Source: Burhinus oedicnemus
Lineage: Eukaryota > Chordata > Aves > Charadriiformes > Burhinidae
NCBI GenBank assembly: GCA_008921705.1
Contig: VFFE01007079.1
Span: 1,752,645-1,816,644 of the forward strand
Direction of reading: 5' to 3'
Length of the DNA stretch: 64,000 bases
The notes beneath the pieces were generated by a model. That model was not told the origin of the DNA. It saw nothing but the letters and a program-made list of their open reading frames with translations, and made no database searches. The position numbers and the translations under genes are program-made. Shown in pieces: positions 24,423-35,793 of this stretch (the first letter of the stretch is position 1; the number at the start of each line of letters is the position of its first letter).

Positions 24423-26514
24423 GTACCTTAATTTGTGACTTCCTGACGGGATAGCTTCTTACGGTATTTGTTAGGATGATGTGCATGTGTCTGAACATGA
24501 AGGGAGCCAGTGCTGTTTTGATCTGTGTGCTGTTCTCGGCCAGGCGTCCCGGTCATTGATCGGGTGCTGCTGATTCCTGTAATGATCCCGAAGGCTTCAG
24601 CCCAGTGTATCTGCCTGTTCCAGTGCTTCCACTATAGCCTGGCCTTTTTTCCCATTCCCAAGCAGTGCCCTTCAGCAGCCACCTCCCTCCAGGCCTGTGT
24701 CCTCGAGGAGGACTCTGGCTGTGCTGGTCCCATTCCTGGTGCTTCCCTCTGGCTGAGTGTGCCAGCGGTGGCTGCGGTCCCCAGTACAGGACCTTCGTCC
24801 CCAAGGTGGTCCAGTTAGAAAACAAACAAATTCTGAAACTCCCCTATCGAGTCAGTATGTGTTGGCTTGTTTACTTAAAGTTTGCCAGCTATTGAACAGT
24901 TGGGTAATCACAGGTTCGGTGTCTTGTTTTTCGGTTTTTTTAGACCATGTCAAGCAAGGAGAAGGCTAAATTTGATGAAATGGCAAAGGCTGATAAGGTA
25001 CGATATGATAGAGAAATGAAGGACTATGGACCAGCTAAGGGTGGCAAGAAGAAGAAGGACCCCAATGCCCCAAAACGACCACCGTAAGTATCTTTGCGGC
25101 GTTAAACGCACAAATATTTTGGTTTGTTTTCACGCCCTGTAACACAGCTGATAGGGTTCCAGAAAGGAAGTAGGTGGGGCATACTGTTGGTGTAGCAGTA
25201 TTGGTAATATTCACAGCGGACTCACACTGTCTTGTAAATCTTCTAGGCAGCTTGTAATCCTGAGCGTGTAGAGCACGAACAGGAATTGTCTGTGCTTGGT
25301 ACCCTTAAACTCATGGTGATGGAAGACATGGAGATGACTGGGTCACAGTCAGACTTGTGTTAAGATGAAATTGGGTTGGGGGGGATAGACAATGCTTGAT
25401 TAAAAACGGCATTGGGTGTGAAGGCTGCCAGTCTGGATCTCAGTAAAATCAAAATATGTTTGGTTTTGTGGGTTGGTTTGTTTGTGGGGTTTTTTTTTTA
25501 AAGTAAAAGGAAAAAAAACCTGTTTCTACTCAGTGCGTGAGTGCATGTGTGGGCTTTGTGGGTGAGGGCCGGAGGAAGGGGGTGCTCCCTGGGCACGCTG
25601 CTGCAGTGCTGACTGTCCTCTGGTGCTTCTCCCCAAGGTCTGGCTTCTTCCTCTTCTGTTCAGAGTTCCGCCCCAAGATCAAGTCCACGAACCCTGGCAT
25701 ATCCATCGGGGATGTAGCAAAGAAACTGGGCGAAATGTGGAACAACCTCAGCGATGGTGAAAAGCAGCCTTATAATAATAAGGCAGCTAAACTGAAGGAG
25801 AAGTACGAGAAGGTAAGGCTAGTTTTCACTTGTGCCTCTTCTATACCGGCTCTTGTGTCAATGTGTTTCTGTAACGTAGACCCAGCTAAGGTGGCCCCAG
25901 CGCAGTGAGCATCTCCAGCTTAGACCTGTTCTCATTGTGCTGCGTGCAACGTAGCCGAACGTTGTGTGCGTTGGGACAGAGTAGGTTAGAGAGCCGCAGG
26001 CGGATTCCGGCGAGGAGGGAGAGCTTTCCCCCAGTGATGCGCAGCGGCGGCTGCTCGTGTTGCTCCAGCAAAGGGTTTGCTGTGCGGTTAGAGGAGCTTT
26101 ATCCCGTCAGCAGGAAGCTTTTAAGAGAGGCTGGGTTCTCTTCTCCTCCTCAGAGAAGTAACCATGGATGCAGGGTTCAAGGCCTCCGTCATCCGGAGGC
26201 AGTTGAGTACGCTTAGGTGTCTGCATACCTGTGTACTATAATGCTGGCTGTCCCCTTTTTGGGGGTGCAGCTGTGGAAGGCCAGTCCCTTTACGTTAACG
26301 CCCGCCGCTGTACAAATGCTGTATGTGTTTGCCGCTTAGAGCAAATTAAGACATCCCCTTGACTTTGCAGGATGTTGCAGACTACAAGTCTAAAGGAAAG
26401 TTTGATGGCGCAAAGGGAGCAGCAACCAAAGCTGCTCGGAAAAAGGTAGAGGAAGAAGACGAAGAGGAGGAGGAGGATGAAGAAGAGGAGGATGAAGATG
26501 ATGATGATGAATAA
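24273..26514 (+). CDS. HMGB3: HMGB3, high mobility group protein B3 (four coding exons)
   Basis: Joined coding exons 24273-24422, 24944-25083, 25638-25812 and 26371-26514 give 609 nt, or 202 residues plus TAA, the length I recall for chicken HMGB3 (HMG-2a). HMGB3 is a nuclear, non-sequence-specific DNA-bending protein that also binds damaged or cruciform DNA and acts in chromatin and haematopoietic progenitor control. Box A spans about residues 9-79 and box B about 91-160; a lysine-rich linker ([15 protein letters not shown]) joins them, and residues 182-202 are an uninterrupted Glu/Asp tail. The redox cysteines C23, C45 and C104 and the intercalating F38 (box A) and F101 (box B) are present. 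The start lies seven bases after the acceptor. HMGB3 is preferred over HMGB1 or HMGB2 because the box A/B linker is two residues shorter than HMGB1, the tail is short, and the neighbour is Mel1c/GPR50, as at human Xq28. No frameshift or missing residue is seen. Confidence 0.97.
24423..24943 (+). other. HMGB3: HMGB3 intron 2
   Basis: A 521-base GT-AG intron. The acceptor is a T-rich tract ending TTTTTTTAG at 24943. No repeat or RNA gene is recognised inside. Confidence 0.9.
24944..25083 (+). CDS. HMGB3: HMGB3 coding exon (exon 3), residues 51-97
   Basis: It begins ACC ATG TCA (TMSSKEK) and ends with CC of a split proline codon before donor GTAAGTA. It encodes box A helix 3 and the basic linker up to PNAPKRPP. 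The 140-nt length and phase-2 exit match the HMGB family exon pattern. Confidence 0.97.
25084..25637 (+). other. HMGB3: HMGB3 intron 3
   Basis: A 554-base intron with donor GTAAGTA and acceptor ...ctccccaag at 25637. It contains A/T homopolymer runs near 25490-25520 and otherwise nothing recognisable. Confidence 0.9.
25638..25812 (+). CDS. HMGB3: HMGB3 coding exon (exon 4), residues 97-155
   Basis: It completes the split proline codon and reads [16 protein letters not shown] through [10 protein letters not shown], most of box B, with C104, the intercalating F101 and I120. It ends AAG before donor GTAAGG (phase 0). The motif [15 protein letters not shown] matches the avian rather than mammalian HMGB3 form as I remember them. 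Confidence 0.97.
25813..26370 (+). other. HMGB3: HMGB3 intron 4
   Basis: A 558-base GT-AG intron ending ...gactttgcag at 26370. Nothing else is recognised. Confidence 0.9.
26371..26514 (+). CDS. HMGB3: HMGB3 coding exon (exon 5), residues 156-202, acidic tail
   Basis: It begins [15 protein letters not shown], the end of box B helix 3, passes through a basic ARKKV segment and ends in 21 consecutive acidic residues before TAA at 26512-26514. In HMGB proteins the acidic tail folds back on the boxes and restrains DNA binding. The tail is encoded by a near-pure GAR/GAY trinucleotide tract, so its length may vary among individuals or species. Confidence 0.97.
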   Translation, partial: DVADYKSKGKFDGAKGAATKAARKKVEEEDEEEEEDEEEEDEDDDDE

Positions 26515-26515
26515 A
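26510..26515 (+). promoter_or_regulatory. HMGB3: AATAAA hexamer overlapping the HMGB3 stop codon
   Basis: The last glutamate codon, the TAA stop and the next base together spell AATAAA. If used, cleavage would fall about 10-30 bases after the stop and remove the whole 3' UTR. There is no strong GU-rich downstream element, so it is probably little used. Confidence 0.35.
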
Positions 26516-26740
26516 ACTGTACAATACTTGTCTCCATGTGAATACCATAGAGTAGGGGAAACACCATAAACGAAGCACCTCTTATTTGAGATGGTGTCTC
26601 TTGCCCTTATTAGGCTTAATTAAAAAAAAAAAAATTTGGATTCCGATCGCGTTGTAGTTTCTAAAAGTGCTCTAGAAATTGTAACTGGTTTACATGAAGT
26701 GGCCATGGGTGTAGTGAGCACCCTGAAACTGTATCAAAGT

Positions 26741-26748
26741 TGTACATA
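26741..26748 (+). promoter_or_regulatory. HMGB3: Pumilio response element TGTACATA
   Basis: An exact match to the PUM1/PUM2 consensus UGUANAUA on the mRNA strand in the HMGB3 3' UTR. Pumilio binding normally lowers mRNA stability or translation. This is the first of three in the short-form UTR. Confidence 0.6.
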
Positions 26749-26910
26749 TTTCCAAACATTTTTAAAATGAAAAGGCGCTCTAGTGTTCTCCTAACTCTGT
26801 GCACTTTGCTGTTGGTGTAACAAAGCATTTAAAAATGTTTCAAGCATTTTTTTAATTTGTAAGGTGGTGTTACTATATGGTTATTGGCTAGAAAATCCTG
26901 GGTTATAAAC

Positions 26911-26918
26911 TGTACATA
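26911..26918 (+). promoter_or_regulatory. HMGB3: Pumilio response element TGTACATA
   Basis: The second exact UGUANAUA match, 170 bases after the first. Confidence 0.6.
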
Positions 26919-27102
26919 TCTATAGTTTGTAAAAACTAGACAGATTCTTGTGGTACATGCTTAGAGTTATGATGCCTTAGAGGAGCAGTGATTACTTGGA
27001 AAGGCTGTACGTTCCCCGGGGTGCCATGGCCCAAAGCATGCACTGTGAGGGTAGATCTATTTACACTACAGTGGGCGTCCATTTAGCTTAAAGTTGTCTT
27101 TC

Positions 27103-27110
27103 TGTATATA
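27103..27110 (+). promoter_or_regulatory. HMGB3: Pumilio response element TGTATATA
   Basis: The third match, in the high-affinity UGUAUAUA form. A fourth (TGTACATA, 27834-27841) lies beyond the main poly(A) signal and would be present only in a longer isoform. Confidence 0.6.
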
Positions 27111-27351
27111 GTGAAATAGCATTCTGCTGCCATTCTTAGTTGTGGAAGGGGGTTCAGCTGGCATGAGAAGTGTATGGATTTTTTTAGTTAAGTGCGGTAG
27201 TTTTTAAACTGAAACTGTAGACATCTCTTCATCGTCAACCAAGTGAAGAGCCAGTGCAGCAACTGAAGTTCAAAAACACTCTGTACTTAAACGAATTTGC
27301 AACGTTCTGTTTTTTTTGTATGTTTAGAATGCTGAAATGTTTTTGAAGCAA

Positions 27352-27357
27352 AATAAA
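27352..27357 (+). terminator. HMGB3: HMGB3 poly(A) signal AATAAA
   Basis: A canonical hexamer in an AU-rich context, with a T/GT-rich stretch about 10-30 bases downstream. Its distance from the stop fits the usual HMGB3 3' UTR size. Cleavage is expected near 27372-27382. Confidence 0.75.
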
Positions 27358-27378
27358 CAGTATTACATTTTTAAAACT

Positions 27379-30300
27379 GTTCTTGACAACACTCTAAATT
27401 TCTGGTTTAAAAGGATCTTAACAACAGCAAGAGGTTCATTATGAAGTCTGTGGCATCCCTCAGGGCTGGTGACTTAGGAAACATTCTGACTCAAGGATTA
27501 AAAAAAATAAAAAAATAAAAAAATAAATGGTGGCCAGCCAAAACTGGCTGAATTGAAAGAGATGGCTGCTCCAGCTAATATGCAATCGTAACTGTTTATG
27601 GCTGAGTGGCATAAGATGCTATGCAAGTTTGAACTTTATTACTTGAACTTGGGAGCCTAAATGAACATTCATGACGTAATTGTTTGTTTGTGTGTGTATA
27701 TAGCAGCATTCAGAGATGCAGAGAAAGGTAGGTGGCTAGGAATGAGGCTGACACCATGAAATAAGTATAAAAGCATAGTTTGGATTTTTTTTTTTCAGTT
27801 GTGTTGGGTAAATTTATAGCCCAAATGCATTGCTGTACATATTAAAATGTGCCTTTTTTGTCCTGTGTTACACTGTTTCAGACTTGTGGTTTTTTCTAGC
27901 ATTTTAATTCGTGGCAGGAGCCAGGCGCCTAGTCTAACTCCCCGCTGAAGTAGGAGCGTGGCGCAGGTACTTAGTCTGTGTCCTTTCTCCAGTGACTTGA
28001 GTTTTAATACGAGTTGGGTGCTGTGAGGTGGGTTGGGGGAGCAATGCAGGTCTCCTGTCCCCTTTGGTGACCAGCTGGCTGTGTCGCAGTCACTGGCTTG
28101 CTGTCTTTCCCATTCCGAGCTGGGGATGTTTTGCAGCCCTTGGAAGGGAGAGGTAATACCAGGTCTCTAGCTGGTGACTCGAACCTCATGTTTCCTTAGC
28201 ACAGAAACTGCACGAACTGGGAAAACTGCAGCACCCCCTCGCTACCCTTGGAATTCCTTCCTCGCGCTGGCCGTAGTTAGCAGTCGGGTGTTTGCTTGGC
28301 AGCGAGGAGGAGATGGGGGCGTGAGGATACTTGCATTAATAGCAGGTCAAAGATGCGGGCTGCTGGGTGCAGCTGACTTAAGAGAACAGGGTAACTCATT
28401 AGCGTCGGCTGGGGGTAGGGGCTGCTGCCACCCCTTCCTTTGAGCCAAACTGCAGATTAATGAGGGCCAGGCTTACAGGCAGTAACTACTTCCAATGTGG
28501 ATAAAACTGCTTCGTTGCCTAATTGGGTAGCACATCTGGATTCCTGTGACTTCTCAACAACCGTAGAATCTTGGCGAAACAGTCTGATCTAGTGTTGAGA
28601 TGGACTAGAACCTTGAAAGCAAAACCAAGCAAAACTTGGTATGGGATGAAACAAGCTAATAAACTTTTATGAAACGTAGCAACATGTGGCATTTTTTTTT
28701 TAAGGCTAAGTTACAGTTGGATCCCTTAGAAATATTTCTATAACTGCTTAATTAGGGCAATTCTTAGTGTTTTTAATGCACAAAAAACCAAGTGTGAAAT
28801 TGGTCCCTATTTTATGGGAAGTTGCATTTTAAAAGCCTCAATAAAGCTGCATCTGGAAAAGAAATAGGTACTTTTGTATTTGCTACCCTTTCTGCACATC
28901 TTCTGATGCAAGGGAGAAGACGACTGGAGATTCCAGCACGTGGAAATTTGATGGGGAAGTGGTGGAGCAGAAGAGAAAAGCGATGGCATCGTTTCAGGAG
29001 CTGTAATACTGTTTCTATTGTCTAGTTGGCAAAATCTCCCCTTAGCCACATATGGGAATTAGTGTAGATCACTGCTGTGCAAATCGAGCTTGGCTTTGAA
29101 TTAACTGCTAGTGAGCTGAGCCCCTATTGATAGTGTTAGCAAATAAGAACTAGAGCTGACACCTCTTTGTCTTCGTTATATTGGAAATCTATGGAGTTGC
29201 AGGGCTTGATTAAGGTCTTGGACCTTACGGTGTGCTACCTATTCCTGCTCTGCAAATTCCTAAAATACAGTATGGCCTGGGGGTGCTGTTCAATACAATG
29301 CTCGTGCAGGACTCCAGGGACTCAAATTTGGGTATTGCAGATGTAGTGATGATATTTCTTCCCCCAATACTCTGCCATTGATAAATACCAAAGTGTGAAT
29401 GTCTATAAATAACACATGATTTCCCCCCTGTTTTTTGTGTTCTGAGATGTCACCTCACATATTGGGAACTGCTTAATTTCACCCAGCTCCATTTTTTGAT
29501 AGAACACCCTCCAAATGCTCTTTCTCTCTGCTGTGAAATGCTTGTGGTGTTTCAGAGCAGACACTTCTGCTTTGGGCTGCGGTACAGCTAAAACTTCTAG
29601 TTTGACGTTAGTCCCAAGCCAAGCATGTCTCTTATTAGCTCCGTTATATGTAGGGAAGGGTAATGATAAAATAGATTTGGGGAAAGGGAGGGGTGAAGAG
29701 AGGCTCTTCCTTGTGTGAATTGGACAGAGCTGACTGCGAGGTTGCTTGTGTTCCTAAAACGTGGTTTGTGGTATCCCCCCTGTGCCTGCTGAAGTTGGGC
29801 TGTGAGGTTGAGGGGCTCGGTGAAGAAGAAGGGACGGTGCCGGTAGTGCTCGCTGCTCTGGGGAGGCAGAGGATGGCTCGACTGGACGGGGTGGTCCCTC
29901 CCGGTGCCTAAAACAGCGGCGGAGGTGTGAGAGCTTTTGCTCGAGGGAAAACATCTGCGGGAGCTGATGTGGGGCAGATGCTGGATGTGGGGCGGAGATG
30001 GGCAGAGGCGGGCAGGGTGCTGCCCGCCAGCGCTCACCCACCTCCTGCAGGTCATTGCCCGCTGTTGGTACCGTTTGGTTTGCGCTCGGGACTGTACGTA
30101 GTCTTGAGAACGCAGTCGCTACCAAAATTTCCGAAATCAAACCCACCGGGAGGGTGATGGGATGAAGGGGGCTGCCGAGCTGCTCTGTGCAGGCCAGAGC
30201 CTGCCGCTGCCGAAAACGAGCCCGGCAGTCTATTAGCACAGCCCGGGGAGGCAGAGGAGCGATGCTCTCCTGCTGCTCTGTAGCCTATACGTTTCTAAAG

Positions 30301-33300
30301 TCGGTTGAAGCAGGGTAAACATTTGGTGTAAGCCGAATGTGAGCCCTTAGACTAGAGAGGGGGGGCTCCAGGGGAGGGACCGCATGGGAAAAGCCCCGCT
30401 GCTGGTGCGGGGTTAGCTCCCGGCAAGCAGTCACAAGGAAAACCACGCTGCCGGATGGTTTCCTACCACTCACGTCGGTATCCTAATGCATCTGTGGGGA
30501 AGAAGTGCATTAATTTTTCTGTAATAAAATTAATTAAAAATCCTAGTCCAAATGCATATTGAATCAATTAGCAGCGAACGGCTGCAGCTCTGACGGAGGT
30601 CCATAGGAAGGTGAGAGTCTGCTTTGGGGATGTACTGGGGATACAGGCAGAGTCGAAACACCTCTCTTATCCACTCCCTCTGAACGGCTGATTTTTATTT
30701 AGTTTTATTCACTCCTAATAAACCCTGCGGGAACAGCAGCGAGGTGCGAGGGCTTCTGTTGGCCCTGGCTCAGGCGGTGGCAGGTGAATGGCTTTCCGCT
30801 TCCAGCCGCCAGCACAATTCTGGCAGCCGCCTCAAGTTTATGTTTTCCCTCTGCTCACTCAGGCTGCTGTGCCACGGGCAGAGAAACATCCCCCGAGTAA
30901 GCCCTCTTCTGCTGAGGGTTTTGGGAAGCAGGGCTTGGACCGGGAGAAGCGGCTGGGATGGGACGTCCCGCTGGCTTTGCTGGGGCGCGAGCGGGATGCT
31001 GCATTTATGGCCACGCTGCCGTTCGCTTTCTGACAAGCCCCACTCTCCCCTCTATGAGTGTGAGCCCGAGCTCGCTCTCCTCTAAGACAGAACGGGAGGA
31101 ACGGTGACAAGCGACATATTTATTTCTTTCCGCTAGGGCTACACCAGATTTTAATGCAATAAACTGAATTGCAAATTGCAGCTGCGCTGCAAAACGAAGT
31201 GCGCTGGAGACCCCGTTACCAATCGGTTGCTCTCTAAACATGTTCCAGCTTGCCGTGGAGAAGGGACCGAATAACCAGCGTGCCTGGCAGGGGTTCCGTG
31301 CCCTACCAAGTGTACAGCCATCCCTTCTCGGCAGGCTGGGCTCTGGTAGGAGCGTGGTGTGTGCCTGTCCCTGCCCGGGCCACATTTGGCAACCCGTGTT
31401 CAAAGCACTCTGCAAACATCTCATCCCTCCGGTAGGTCTGATACGTACGTGCTAAAGCGGGATGGGCGGTAGTTCCTCACCTGTGCTCATGACCTTGATT
31501 GGAGTTGTCTGCTGCTAAGAGCTTTTCCCTGAGTGCCCTCCTGCACCTGGATCCCTAAATTAGGCAGGAGGAAGCAGCCGCAGCCCTGCAAGAGCTGATG
31601 GCTGTATCTCCTGGGTGGTGAGTACCTCCTTCTCTTGTTCCTGGACGTGGCATGGCCTCACAGAAATGCCTATGAAGTAGCTAAACCAGGGTTAGTCCTT
31701 CTGTTAAGCCGGGGCAGAGAGAACGAGTGGTCTCCGCGGGACTGGGGAGCCTGGGCGCTGTGTGGAGCAGCAATCCTGGTGCTGGGGGGGGTTTGAGACC
31801 TTTGGAGGCTGGGATGTATGAAAGCAAATCCTTGTCTCGTTGATGTTGAGAGATGGAGCCACATTAACCATGGTAAGGGGATGCCTGTCCTGTAACTGTG
31901 TCCCCTGACACAGGTGGCTTCACGACCCTGACTTAATCCTGCAGCCAGGAAAATCACAGCTGGGACCTGAGCCTTGCTGTGGGACTGCGTCTCTTGATGG
32001 TGTTTGCTGTGCTGACTTTTGAGCCCCTGAAGTCCGGAGTGCTGCTGCTCTGCCCCTGTACCTGCCACCTCGCCTTGCTCCTGGCTGGAATCTCTCCACC
32101 AAGACCCCCGAGGAGCAGGAGCAGCCCCTCTGCGGGGGTGTCGCACCCCTGCGCACCCTGCTGTAGCCGAGCCGGGGTTTAAGGCGAGAGGCAGGTAGGA
32201 TGCTACAAGTGATAAAGTTGCTTTTTCTTCCCAGCCCCTCCCCTTGTAAAGCTCCCTCGAGTATTTCAAGTCGGGGAAAAAAAAGCTCTTTTTAAAAATA
32301 TTAATCGAGCATGGCCTGGCTTTGTTGTTGTAAGAGCTTATTACTTGTAAGTGTTTTTAACTGCTTCTTTGTGAAGCCTAAGATTTGCTTTATGCTAGTT
32401 TAGAAAAATTAACGCGCGTAGAAGGGTGAAGTGGTTTGGGGGATTGCTTGAGACAAATGTCTCTTGCCTGCTGCTAATTACCGTGTGATTGCTCTTTTAC
32501 TCTGTGTTACCTGGGATGTACCAGCAGTAATTCACGGCCTGACAAAAGAGGCTGGAGAAAGGTGGGAGCAGGGGCAATTTGGTCTCCAGTTTCCTCGAAG
32601 AATGCGTTGGTCAGGTTGGGTTCGCTTTAGCTTTAGAGCTCAGGCTGGGGAGCTTCCCTGGGCTGGGCGGCTGCAGTTCTTCAAGGCATCGCTACCTCCT
32701 GGTGAAGGTCGCTCCCGGGTAGCGGGGAGAGCAAGAGGAAGCGTGTGCTGGGTCTGCCATTGCTTTATTTCGTTGCTTTGTATAGTAATGTAATTTTTGC
32801 AAGCTTCTGGGAGGTATTTCAGACCGAGCTCAAAGATCAGGATGTCGGTAGAAGCCTTAAAGGGAACCCTTGCTGCCAAGGGCTTGTCTGGAAGTGGAAT
32901 AAAATCTGACCAAATAGCGTTAACTGTCTAATTAAAGATCTCCCACTCCTCGCTGTCGCTTGTGTTTCACTTGTTGGTGATTCCCCACTAGAGACAGTTG
33001 GCTAGCAAAAAAAATCAGCTAGACCAGACCTGGTATTTTGAACCTTGAGGGTGACTGGCAAAAGGCCTTCAGTGGTTTTGAACGTAGGAACGCTTGGCCG
33101 TGTTTGTTTTCTCCTGTTCCCCTCTTAGTGCTTTGCCCGGGGAGCAAGCGAAGGTGTCTGCGTTACAGGCTCGGGGAGCAAGCGAAGGTGTCTCTGTTAC
33201 AGGCTCAGCCCTTCGCCTTTTCCATTAACGTGCGATTACTTATCTGTGGGGAGCACCACGAAATACTCCAGCAGACCCGGGGCAGATCACCCTTGACACT

Positions 33301-35744
33301 TGTCACTTACTGGAAGGTGGCGTCTTAAAAAAATGACTCGCCAACAGCGGTTCAGGCTGATCTTTCCCAGTGTGAAGTGGAAAGAAGCCTCCAAACCCCT
33401 TTTCTCTTTGGCCGTGTTGTGTCCTGTCCCCCCCCCCCCAACCCCTCTGAATAAATGCCCCCACACCGCTTATTTCCAGGTGCCATTTCACAGATCTCAG
33501 CTTTTAAAGACCCATTTCTTCACCTGTTTCGCTTCTTCCCCTCCTCCTGTTCCCTGCCCTACCTCTCCCTCTGCCCAGCAAAGCAGCCGTGGTCAGCAAA
33601 TCGGACCCAGTGGCTCGTTTGAGCTGGTGTGACTTACTCCCTGTCCTGGTTTGAGCGACGCAGGACTAATTCCTTTTCTAATGCTTGGGAAAAATGCATT
33701 TTTAGAAGACTCTAGTGTCTGAATTTGTGAAAATATTTACTTCGTAGCCAGCTATGGTGTGTGGGTTTCAAGGTCTTGGTGTTTTCGAGCTTGCCATGTG
33801 CAGGGATGAGGAGGAGCGAGACCCGGGCACTTGCCCCAAGCTGGCCAAGAGGATTATTTCATACCATGAATGTCACATTCAATATAAATTAGAAAGTTTG
33901 CTGAGAAGTGCTCTCTCTCCCTTGATGGCTACGATCCAGAGAACTTTCTGCCCTGGTGCCGGACCCCTGAGCCCTTCCCTTCTTCCCAAAGCCGTAGCGC
34001 TCGCAGTGTCCGACATTTGCTGTCCACCGCTGGGAGTGCACAGCTTCCTATGGATAGCACGGGCTGAGTATAATCCTTGTATATTTTATGTTGGTATCGG
34101 GATCAATATTGGTTCTTTACTATTATTAATGTTAATTATTTAGTCTTATCCTATTAAATCTATTTATATTTCAGCCCTCATGTTTCCTTGTTTTTCCCCG
34201 ATTCCCCGTCCCAGGTGGGGAGGGGTCATCAGGTGACAGAATAATTGTCTAAATGACAATAAATTGTTGTGGGTTTCTCAAACCGTAACAGTCCCAAATT
34301 TCAAGAGCAGACTAGCCTGTGGTCTTCCCGCTAGTGGAATGCTTTAGGGAGGATCTTCGGGTGGCGTGGGCTGTTGCTCTGTGCCAGCTCGGACCACCCG
34401 CCGGTGCCGCTCCCCTGAGATTTTGTGCTCACGGCAGCATCGGGGCCATCGAGGGTGGAGGTTATCGCCATGCATCAGCCGCTGCCAGCTGGGAGCGTGC
34501 CGGACCGGCCGGTGCACGTGGAGCCGAGTGGTCGCGATGGAGGTGGGAAATGGGAGCGGGAGGCGGCTGAGGGATGCGGGTCTCCGGGTCTTGAGCAGAC
34601 GGCGTCCAGCCCGCAGGGTCTCTCTGTGTCAGGACCATATGGTGCTGTATTTCACAGCTGGCCCTGTGAGATAAGGTTCGGCAGCTCGTGTAGATGAAAG
34701 GGAACGGGTGGTCTCAAAAATGTTTGCTTGTGCCTCTTGTGGAGGTGGTTATGGCCAGTGAAATACGTTAGGCTATCCCACGGCTGTGCTGGGTTCCTGC
34801 AGCGTGCTTGTTGGGCTGGGAACACCTTCTCATGGAAGGGAACAGGAATAGGCTGCTGCCGGGTGAGATAAGGTGTTAATTAATGTGCGGCTGGGAAGCA
34901 CCTTCATACATATTCTCATCCTGCTAAACATGAGCCCTTCAGAGGCCCTCTGGTAGGGTCTCTTCCCCGTTTACCCCCTTCCAGGCCGTGCTTGGGTGCC
35001 GGCTCTCGCAGGAGGTGGTGGGGCTGCGCTGGAGCCCGTTGCGGAGCTGCCAGGCGACAGCCTCTCCCAAAGCAGAGCTGCAAACCTCGGCAAGCCGGAG
35101 CGGGATTGCCTCCGGCCCCCCAGCACAAGGGAAGCGAGAGCCACCCTCTCGCCGCAGACGTGGGTGCGCAGGCAGCCCCCGGGGAGGGTCCCGTGGGCAC
35201 AGCCCACCCCGACAAGGGCTCGGGGTGCCCACGGTGGGAGAGGGGGTTCTGCCGGAGGAGCTGATGGTTTGCTAGAAGCCGTCTCCTAAATATGGACGTG
35301 ATTATTTTTATTTATTTATTTGCTTGCTCCGGAATCTTTGCATTTTTCCCTTAATCCTGGAGGAGAATCGGCGGTGCCCTGTGTGCATGTGACACGGCTG
35401 TGCACAACCTCCCTCTGTGACTTTTTTTTCCTTTCACGGGGGAGAAACGCATTCAGGAAAAAGCAGGGCCCTGACAACAGGAATCAAGTGTTTCTAAATA
35501 TGGACATCCCTTTTTGGACTAAAAAGTCTTTTTTGTACCATGCATATTTCCCCTGTTAATCATTTCCTTTTGTTCCTCGCAAACTTTGGTCCTCCGATGT
35601 TATAGAAGGAATTATAGCCGCTCTGTTTGTAAACTTTCCTTTACGATACATGAACTGGCTTGTATGTTAGACAAATTTGCTGGGTTTTCTTTTTAATGCG
35701 GTTGGAAAGGCCAGCGCCCCGGTTACTCTACCCTTGGCTTTTCC
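27379..35744. other. Intergenic downstream of HMGB3
   Basis: No gene is recognised. Contents include an A-rich simple repeat (27499-27528), alternative poly(A) hexamers at 27841, 28658 and 28840, a 34-bp tandem duplication at 33138-33205 and a 12-base poly-C at 33428-33439. An AT-rich block at about 30480-30600, with an octamer-like ATGCATAT and several TAAT cores, resembles an enhancer. Open frames up to 199 codons on either strand show no domain. Confidence 0.5.
33138..33205. repeat. Tandem duplication, 34-bp unit, 2 copies
   Basis: Units beginning cggggagcaagcgaaggtgt start at 33138 and 33172 and differ at two adjacent bases. This is a small recent duplication. Confidence 0.85.
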
Positions 35745-35778
35745 TTTTTTTTTTTTTTTCTTAAAAAAAAAAAAAAAA
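35745..35778. repeat. Poly(T)/poly(A) inverted repeat beside an assembly gap
   Basis: Fifteen T, then CTT, then sixteen A: a nearly perfect hairpin with a three-base loop. It ends 15 bases before the gap at 35794 and probably caused it. Confidence 0.85.
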
Positions 35779-35793
35779 TTAAAATTTGGGTAA

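Larger units (their letters stand above)
26515..27378 (+). other. HMGB3: HMGB3 3' UTR
   Basis: About 860 AU-rich bases run from the stop codon to an expected cleavage point 15-25 bases after the AATAAA at 27352. They contain three Pumilio-type octamers, at 26741, 26911 and 27103. Later AATAAA or ATTAAA matches at 27841, 28658 and 28840 could give longer isoforms. The end is inferred from the signal, not from transcripts. Confidence 0.8.

Noticed and set aside
24273..26514. Assignment to HMGB1 or HMGB2, or a processed HMGB pseudogene
   Set aside because: Introns with correct splice sites and an intact frame exclude a retrocopy. Linker length, tail length and synteny favour HMGB3.
26382..26578. 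Minus-strand poly-serine and His/Pro-rich frames opposite the HMGB3 last exon
   Set aside because: They are the antisense reading of the GAR/GAY acidic-tail tract.
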